From assembly GCA_927911235.1 (NCBI GenBank), contig CAKMOY010000051.1, positions 1-6,772 of the forward strand: a stretch of DNA of 6,772 bases. Direction: 5' to 3'. Both the position numbers and the translations under genes were made by a program. The stretch comes from an uncultured Moraxella sp. (lineage in GTDB: Bacteria; Pseudomonadota; Gammaproteobacteria; Pseudomonadales; Moraxellaceae). Position 1 is the stretch's first letter. Each line of letters begins with the position of its first letter. Of this stretch, positions 1-6,772 are shown piece after piece. The notes beneath the pieces were generated by a model. That model ran no database searches. It worked only from the letters and a program-made list of their open reading frames with translations, and was not told the origin of the DNA.

Positions 1-133
1 TTTTTATCATAAGTCTAAAAAGTGCAAAAAAGCGATTTTATTTTTTAAATAAATACCATGATAAAATTGATGATTTTATTAAGAAAAATTTCCAAATTGT
101 TACGTTGTTTTTACAAAATTATGCAAAAATCTG

Positions 134-142
134 TGGTAAAAT
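134..142 (+). promoter_or_regulatory. Candidate extended -10 promoter for mqo
   Basis: TGGTAAAAT matches the extended -10 form TGnTATAAT with one mismatch. It would start transcription near 149 and give a leader of about 30 bases before the ATG at 180. A TTTACA at 110-115 resembles a -35 box but lies 21 bp upstream, which is too far, so the call rests on the extended -10 alone. The rest of 1-179 is very AT-rich and shows no other gene or clear signal. Confidence 0.4.
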
Positions 143-179
143 TGCCGTCCATTTTTTTATTGATGATATCTTTATTTTT

Positions 180-1932
180 ATGAAAAAAGCAAACAATTCT
201 TTACGCATACTGGGTGCGTTATTATTGGCATTGATTGTCATTGCTGTGTTATTTTTGTATTGGCCCTTGTTTAAAAAATCGGTGCCACCTGCCGAGAATG
301 AAACGCCTGTTGATGTGGTCGTGATTGGTGGCGGTATCATGAGTATGACGCTTGCGACTTATTTACAAGAGCTTGAGCCAAACTGGAAAATTGAGGCGTA
401 TGAGCGTCTTGATGGGGTCGCTTTGGAAAGTTCAAACGGTTGGAATAACGCAGGTACAGGACATTCGGCATTTGCCGAGTTAAACTATACACCAGAAAAA
501 AAATGGCGTGGTAGAAACAGAACGTGCGGTAAAAATTGCCGAGCAGTTTGAGATTTCTCGTCAGTTTTGGTCGCACCAAGTGGAACGTGGCAATATGGGT
601 AATCCACAAGAGTTTATCAATCCTGTGCCACACATGAGTTTTGTGTGGGGTGATGCCAACATTGCCTTTTTGAAAAAACGTTATGAGGCGATGATTAAAA
701 ATCCACTGTTTTATGGCATGCAATTTACCACCGACCAAAATAAAATCCGTGAATGGGCACCTTTGTTGATTGAAGGGCGAGACCCTAATCAAAAAGTGGC
801 GGCGACTTATATGCCACTGGGTACAGACGTAAACTTTGGCGTGATTACCAATCAATTAACCAAAGGTTTGCAAAAACACCCAAACTTTCGTTTGAATTTG
901 CAACATGAAGTTACCGATTTACGTCAAAACGATGATAAAACGTGGAATGTTACCTTTACCGATTTGGCAAATAATCAACAAAAAACCGTTAAATCAAAAT
1001 TTGTCTTTATTGGTGCAGGCGGTGCGGCATTAAAATTATTACAAATGTCAGGTATTCCTGAATCAAAAATGTACGCAGGCTTTCCTGTGGGCGGTCAGTT
1101 CTTGTCATTTGAAGACCCAGCTTTGACCACTCGCCACAAAGCCAAAGTGTACGGTCAAGCCGAAACAGGTGCACCACCGATGTCTGTGCCACACATTGAC
1201 ACACGGTATTTGGACGGTAAACAAACCATGTTATTTGGTCCTTATGCCTTGTTTAGTACCAAATTCTTAAAAGCAGGCACATGGTTTGACCTATTTTCAT
1301 CGGTCAATCATAACAACGTATTTGCCATGTTAAAAGTGGGTATGGATAACTTGGATTTAACTACGTATTTGATGCAACAAGCTCGCTTAAGCGATGCCGA
1401 CCGTCATAAAGAGTTGTTAAAATATTATCCAAATGCCAAACCAGAATATTGGAAACTTATCACCGCAGGTCAGCGTGTACAAATTATCAAAAAAGACCCA
1501 GAAAAAGGGGCAATTTTGCAATTTGGTACAGAAGTTGTTGTGGACAAAGACCGCACCATTGCCGCATTGTTAGGGGCATCACCGGGGGCATCAACATCGC
1601 CACCAATTATGCTAACGTTGCTGGAAAAAGCATTCCCAGACAAAGTAGCGGCTGAATGGCAACCAAAATTAAAAACCATCGTACCATCATATGGTTTAAA
1701 AATTAACAGTAGCCCAGAATTAACCAACCAAATCCGCCGTAAAACCAGCACCACACTAAATTTACCTTATGTGGAAGTGCCATCTTCGGTAGATACAGCA
1801 ACGCCAGCGGCTGATCCTGCAAAAACAGTGAACACCCCTGTAACTGCACCCAGCAGTGGCGTGCCAGCAACCAATTTGCCAGCACCAAAAACTGAGCAAA
1901 AAAATCAAAACGTAGAAATGCAAGCACTGTAA
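180..1932 (+). CDS. mqo: Malate:quinone oxidoreductase (Mqo), one frameshift
   Basis: FAD-dependent, membrane-associated enzyme that oxidises malate to oxaloacetate and passes electrons to the quinone pool, an NAD-independent step of the TCA cycle. The repaired protein is about 583 aa. It has an N-terminal hydrophobic anchor (residues about 8-31), the FAD-binding motif [10 protein letters not shown] (47-55), then the Mqo signatures [57 protein letters not shown] and [10 protein letters not shown]. It is longer than E. coli Mqo (548 aa) because of a Pro/Ala/Thr-rich tail (about 535-583). The ATG at 180 is preferred because KK plus a hydrophobic segment follows directly; an upstream TTG at 105 adds an unconvincing extension, and no strong SD is visible at either. 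Frame is lost in the A8 run at 496-503: with seven A the reading runs [23 protein letters not shown], as in the family. Family assignment is certain; the break is probably a sequence error. Confidence 0.95.
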
Positions 1933-1944
1933 GCGTATGATTTT

Positions 1945-2037
1945 TATAGTGAATTAAGTCAAAAATCGGACAAAATCGTAGGGGCGTATTGCATACGCCC
2001 AGAAATGCAAAGTACGATTTCTAATTTAAAAAACTAT
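1945..2037. repeat. Correia-like/MITE-like nested inverted-repeat element
   Basis: About 93 bp between mqo and amtB, built as nested inverted repeats. The ends are ATAGT (1946-1950) and ACTAT (2033-2037). Inside are AAATCGTA (1973-1980) and TACGATTT (2013-2020), a perfect 8-bp pair. At the core, GGGCGTAT (1982-1989) and ATACGCCC (1993-2000) form a perfect 8-bp stem with a 3-base loop. The left end, TATAGTGAATTAAGTCAAAA and on to GGACAA, resembles the ends of neisserial Correia elements (TATAGTGGATTAA...) as I remember them. There is no coding capacity. The element boundaries and its kinship are inference. Confidence 0.55.
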
Positions 2038-2042
2038 CAAAT

Positions 2043-2078
2043 AAAAAAGGCTTTATCATCATGATAAAGCCTTTTTTT
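2043..2078. terminator. Bidirectional intrinsic terminator between mqo and amtB
   Basis: GGCTTTATCA (2049-2058) pairs perfectly with TGATAAAGCC (2062-2071) around a 3-base TCA loop. The stem is flanked by A6 (2043-2048) and T7 (2072-2078), which extend the pairing and supply a U-tract on either strand. It sits between the convergent ends of mqo (stop at 1932) and amtB (stop at 2098), so it can end both transcripts. Confidence 0.9.
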
Positions 2079-2097
2079 GGTGGTTTTGACAACAAGA

Positions 2098-3444
2098 TTA
2101 TTCTAAACGTTCGCCATGAACACTTAAATCCAAACCTTGATATTCTTCTTCATCACTCACACGCAATCCGATGGTTGCTTGTAAGCCTTTGGCGATAATC
2201 CATGTTACCACACCACAATAAAGAGCAGTTGCCAAAATACCCTCTAATTGTACCCAAACTTGGTTTAACATTGGCATAGATAGTGGACTGCCTGTAATCG
2301 CTGGGCTGACAAAAATTCCTGTTAAAACCGCACCAATCACACCGCCAACACCGTGCAAACCAAACGCATCTAAGCTATCATCAATTTTTTAACAGACGTT
2401 TTAAAAAGTTTACAGAATAAAAGCAACCAATCGCTGTTAAAATACCGATTGCCAACGCACCGCCGACCGTGACAAACCCTGCCGCTGGCGTGATACCGAC
2501 CAATCCCGCAATACCACCAGACGCACCGCCCAACATAGACGCTTTGCCACGCACCAACTTTTCAACCGCAAGCCATGCCAACACACCTGACGCTGCCGCC
2601 ACTTGGCTTACCAAATCGCATTGCCTGCCAAGCCATTGGCTGCCAATGCACTACCGCCGTTAAAGCCGAACCAGCCAACCCAAACCAAACCTGTACCAAT
2701 CACAGTCAAAGCCAGATTTGAAGGTGCCATAGACTCACGCCCATAACCTTGACGTTTGCCCAACACCGCAGCCAACACCAAACCGCCGACACCTGCATTG
2801 ATATGCACAACCGTACCGCCTGCAAAGTCCAACGCACCGTCATTCATCAGCCAGCCACCACCCCAAACCCAGTGGCAAACAGGGGCATACACCAAAACCA
2901 ACCAAATCGCCGTAAACGCCATAAAGCTACCAAATTTGATACGCTCCGCCAAAGAACCTGCCAAAATCGCAACGGTAATAATGGCAAAAGTCATCTGAAA
3001 CGCCACAAACAGCAAAGTCGGCACAGTCCCAGTCAAATCATCAATGCCAATGCCTGACAAAAACACATGGCTAAAACCGCCCACAAACTGATTACAACTG
3101 CCTTCACTAAATGCCAACGAATAACCGACCAACATCCAAACCACAGATGCCATCGCCGCTGCACCAAAACTGTGAGCCATCGTGCCTAAAATATTCTTTT
3201 TACGCACCATACCTGAATAAAACAATGCCAAACCGGGTAAAGTCATCATCAATACCAACGTAGTTGCGACCAATACCCAAGCGGTATCACCCGCATTTAA
3301 TGTCGGTGTTTCTATTGCCAATGTTTCTTCGGCAAATGCCAAACTTGAAAAACCTGCCAACGTGGTAAAAGTCACAAATTTTTTGATAACAGACGTTAAA
3401 TGAGTGCCAATTTTTGGCGACAAGAAACCATCACGCAAATCCAT
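2098..3444 (-). CDS. amtB: Ammonium transporter AmtB (Amt/Mep/Rh family), two frameshifts
   Basis: Inner-membrane ammonium channel/transporter, trimeric in the family and gated by PII. The repaired protein is about 448 aa. It has a signal peptide (KKFVTFTTLAGFSSLAFA, about residues 21-38) and many membrane segments. Family motifs are ALFYSGMVRKKN (73-84), VWGGGWL with the pore Trp (about 194), DFAGGTVVHINAG with the first pore His (214), GWFGFNGGSA (258-266), LHGVGG with the second pore His (about 364), and the GlnK-contacting tail DEEEYQGLDLSVHGE. The ATG at 3444 has a clear SD (AAAAGGGGG, 5 bases upstream). Frame is lost twice. Near 2613-2615 one base is missing, joining GNAI to VSQVAAASG. 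In T6 at 2385-2390 one base is extra; with five T the reading continues KRLLKIDDSLDAFGLHG. glnK lies 75 bp upstream on the same strand, so they form an operon. The indels look like sequence error, since all pore residues are conserved. Confidence 0.95.
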
Positions 3445-3519
3445 AAAAACCCCCTTTTCGTTTTTGTTGGTGCGTTATTTTGAAAAATTAAGAAAGGATT
3501 AAATCAAACGAGCGTTGAA

Positions 3520-3950
<431 letters not shown>

Positions 3951-3978
3951 TTAAAAGGGGGTGAAAACATAACTATTT

Positions 3979-3991
3979 GAAAATATTGATA
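3979..3991 (-). promoter_or_regulatory. Possible IHF site between NtrC sites and promoter
   Basis: The minus strand TATCAATATTTTC matches the IHF core WATCAANNNNTTR at all but the last base. Its position between the NtrC-like palindromes (4113-4150) and the -24/-12-like element (3916-3932) is where IHF bends DNA in many NtrC promoters. In DNA this AT-rich a chance match is quite possible. Confidence 0.3.
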
Positions 3992-4050
3992 AAAATTTTT
4001 TAAAACAACTTGCAAAACAATGTCAAGTCATGGGGTTGGGTTAGCACTTT

Positions 4051-4080
4051 ATTATAACCAAAAATCAGAATTTGAGCCAA
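4051..4080 (-). promoter_or_regulatory. Possible sigma-70 promoter for glnK-amtB
   Basis: On the minus strand, TTGGCT (4080-4075) and a perfect TATAAT (4056-4051) are separated by 18 bp. It would give a start near 4044 and a leader of about 190 bases to glnK. It could supply a basal level of expression next to the nitrogen-controlled promoter. The -35 matches only 4 of 6 positions. Confidence 0.3.
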
Positions 4081-4112
4081 TTATTCTAAAAATTTCCACA
4101 AAAAAATATCCA

Positions 4113-4129
4113 TGCACCAAAATTGTGCA
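4113..4129. promoter_or_regulatory. NtrC-like binding site 1
   Basis: TGCACCAAAATTGTGCA is TGCAC-N7-GTGCA. It differs at a single base from the enterobacterial NtrC consensus TGCACYAAAATGGTGCA as I recall it. It lies about 216 bp upstream of the predicted glnK start at 3905, a workable enhancer distance. Confidence 0.65.
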
Positions 4130-4133
4130 AAAT

Positions 4134-4150
4134 TTCACCAAAATGGTGAA
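4134..4150. promoter_or_regulatory. NtrC-like binding site 2
   Basis: TTCACCAAAATGGTGAA is a perfect palindrome with the same CACCAAAATGGTG core as the NtrC consensus, differing only at the second and second-last bases. Its centre is 21 bp, two helical turns, from that of site 1, which would let two NtrC dimers bind side by side on one face of the DNA. Confidence 0.65.
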
Positions 4151-4212
4151 TTTGTTTTATCAAACAACTTAAAGACTTATTTATAAAAAAAAATGTTATC
4201 AAAGCAAGAAAA

Positions 4213-4221
4213 TGTTATAAT
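4213..4221 (+). promoter_or_regulatory. Extended -10 promoter, probably for murD-ftsW
   Basis: TGTTATAAT is a perfect extended -10 element (TGnTATAAT). No good -35 is visible at the normal spacing, as is common for extended -10 promoters. Transcription would start near 4228, so the murD leader of about 150 bases would contain the GC-rich foldable repeat at 4247-4313. Confidence 0.5.
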
Positions 4222-4246
4222 TGGTTTCTTTATCTCTCAATCATTT

Positions 4247-4313
4247 CCCCCTCCCCAATACTCCCCCAAAGGTGGAGGGCGTTCCTCTCCCTTTGGGAGG
4301 GGCTGGGGGAGGG
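4247..4313. repeat. GC-rich palindromic repeat able to form a three-stem structure
   Basis: This C/G-rich block stands out sharply from AT-rich surroundings. CCCTCCCC (4249-4256) pairs with GGGGAGGG (4306-4313) as an outer stem. Inside are two hairpins: CTCCCCC/GGTGGAG (4261-4267 with 4271-4277, one mismatch, AAA loop) and CCTCTCCC/GGGAGGGG (4284-4291 with 4295-4302, one G-U pair, TTT loop). It resembles the dispersed REP-type repeats of many proteobacteria. There is no coding capacity. Copy number elsewhere in the genome is unknown. Confidence 0.6.
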
Positions 4314-4319
4314 TATAAT
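4314..4319 (+). promoter_or_regulatory. Possible second -10 box for murD at the repeat edge
   Basis: A perfect TATAAT directly abuts the right end of the GC-rich repeat. It would start transcription near 4326, about 50 bases before murD. No convincing -35 is seen; the position that should hold it lies in the repeat. It could be a promoter brought in by the repeat, or chance. Confidence 0.3.
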
Positions 4320-4331
4320 AGTACGATTTAA

Positions 4332-5800
<1,469 letters not shown>

Positions 5801-5854
5801 CGTTTAATTGATTGATTTTTATAGTTTTTTATTGATATTTATTTAGGTTGGGTT

Positions 5855-6772
5855 ATGCCAGTACAGACGACATCAAGTAGCACAAAGCAAGGCACAAAAC
5901 AAAGCAGTTATTCTCGCTGGTTGCCGTCATTATCATCAACGTTAATGACTTGTGTCGGTATGATTTTGGTGATGAGTTTGCTGATGGTGGCATCGGCATC
6001 TATTCCTTTTGCACAGACCAAAAATTTAAATGAATTTCGTTTTTTTTACAGCCAAGCGATTTATATTTTGCTTGGACTAGGTTTAGGTACGTTGATGTAT
6101 TTTGTGCCGTTACGCCGATTGTTTCGTACTGATACGGTATTTGTGCTAATGCTTGTGAGTTTGGTGATGATTTTATACACGGTGATTGGCGGTACGTTTA
6201 TTAATGGTAGCAAGCGTTGGATTGAGTTGGGTTTTGCCAATTTCAACCTGCCGAATTAGCCAAATTTGCTATGATTTTGTTTGCTGCAGATTTTTTTGGT
6301 ACGCCGTGTTGATGAAGTGCGTTATCAGATGAAAGGATTTTTTCGTTTGGCAGGGATTTTGACGATTATGGTATTTGCCATCATGTTACAGCCTGACTTT
6401 GGTTCGGTGGTGATGATTGTGGGAACGGTTGCGGCGATGATTTTTGTGGCAGGGTTGCCCATGCGGTTGGTTATGGCATTGGCAGGTATGTTGGCAACTG
6501 CAACGGTATTGGCAATCACGATGGCAAGCTATCGTATTCGCCGAGTTACATCTTTTTTAGACCCATTTGATGACTTGCGAGATACTGATTATCAGCTAGG
6601 ACGCAGTATTGTGGCGTTTGCTCGTGGCGAATGGACAGGCGTGGGCTATGGCGAAAGTATCCAAAAACTATCGCATTTGCCCGAAGCTCACACCGATTTT
6701 TTGTTGGCAATCACAGGCGAAGAGTTGGGCTTTTTTGGGGTCTAGTTTTTTGTTGATTATAGAAATCATCAT
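5855..6772 (+). CDS. ftsW: Peptidoglycan glycosyltransferase FtsW (partial, frameshifted)
   Basis: SEDS-family membrane glycosyltransferase that polymerises lipid II at the division septum, with FtsI as transpeptidase partner. The start is the ATG at 5855, with a weak SD (TAGG) about 7 bases upstream. Visible are a polar N-terminal tail, membrane segments near residues 29-50, 63-86 and 93-114, GSKRWIELG, the repaired QPAELAKFAMI, LQPDFGSV, several more membrane segments, and LPEAHTDFLLAITGEELGFFGV, whose Asp (about 281) is the catalytic residue of the family. One base is missing near 6244 (TTC CAA expected) and one T is extra in T7 at 6291-6297, so the reading frame is the same before and after this pair. 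A third break at 6737-6751 produces a stop at 6743; a hydrophobic FLLIIEII follows in another frame. The C-terminal part, with the SYGGSS motif, lies beyond the window. FtsW rather than RodA is favoured by linkage to murD. It probably shares a transcript with murD. Confidence 0.9.

Noticed and set aside
105..179. TTG at 105 as the mqo start, adding 25 residues
   Set aside because: The extension is compositionally random, precedes a well-formed Lys-Lys plus hydrophobic anchor at ATG 180, and would overlap the candidate extended -10.
2098..2614. Separate small membrane-protein genes at 2098-2358 and 2381-2614
   Set aside because: Both are internal and C-terminal pieces of one AmtB, joined by single-base indels; their apparent starts are internal codons.
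2749..3057. Plus-strand open frames inside amtB, and at 3565-3954 over glnK
   Set aside because: They are antisense shadows of conserved coding sequence, with low-complexity products and no ribosome binding sites.
3445..3519. Terminator or attenuator between glnK and amtB
   Set aside because: Only very short, weak pairings are visible in the 75-bp gap and there is no stem followed by a U-tract on the minus strand.
5813..5825. TGATTTTTATAGT shared by the mqo 3' side (1938-1950) and the murD-ftsW gap
   Set aside because: A 13-base AT-rich match with no inverted partner or GC-rich core near the second copy; chance is likely enough, though it could be an element remnant.

Overview
The window looks like ordinary chromosome from a moderately AT-rich gammaproteobacterium. 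Moraxellaceae (Moraxella or a close relative) is the best guess. This rests on the protein sequences as I recall them (a long-tailed Mqo, a MurD with GSNAKST in its ATP loop, PII/AmtB), on the base composition, and on a Correia-like small repeat. No database search was possible, so the genus is inference.

Layout, left to right: (1) mqo, membrane malate:quinone oxidoreductase, plus strand, 180-1932. (2) A 165-bp gap with a small inverted-repeat element (about 1945-2037) and a strong bidirectional terminator (2043-2078), placed between convergent genes. (3) amtB (2098-3444) and glnK (3520-3857) on the minus strand, transcribed glnK then amtB as a nitrogen-regulated operon. (4) A 519-bp divergent control region (3858-4376). 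On the glnK side it holds two NtrC-like palindromes 21 bp apart, an IHF-like site and a -24/-12-like promoter. On the murD side it holds a perfect extended -10, a GC-rich foldable repeat and a second TATAAT box. (5) murD (4377-5800) and ftsW (5855 to the window end) on the plus strand, for peptidoglycan precursor synthesis and septal glycan polymerisation.

How the genes work together: Mqo feeds electrons from malate into the quinone pool. GlnK and AmtB are the standard pair for ammonium uptake and its PII gating, apparently under NtrC. MurD adds D-Glu to UDP-MurNAc-L-Ala, and FtsW polymerises the later lipid II product at the septum.

The most striking feature is that all five genes are broken by single-base indels, seven clear ones plus at least one more near the right edge. 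Nearly all lie in short homopolymers, and each repair restores a family-typical protein (GlnK becomes exactly 112 aa). Two of the five are normally essential. The simplest reading is residual indel error in a long-read or other homopolymer-sensitive assembly, not gene decay. I annotate the genes as full-length CDSs with frameshifts. I found no evidence for a novel defence, mobile or biosynthetic system; the points of real interest are the nitrogen control region and the two repeat elements.
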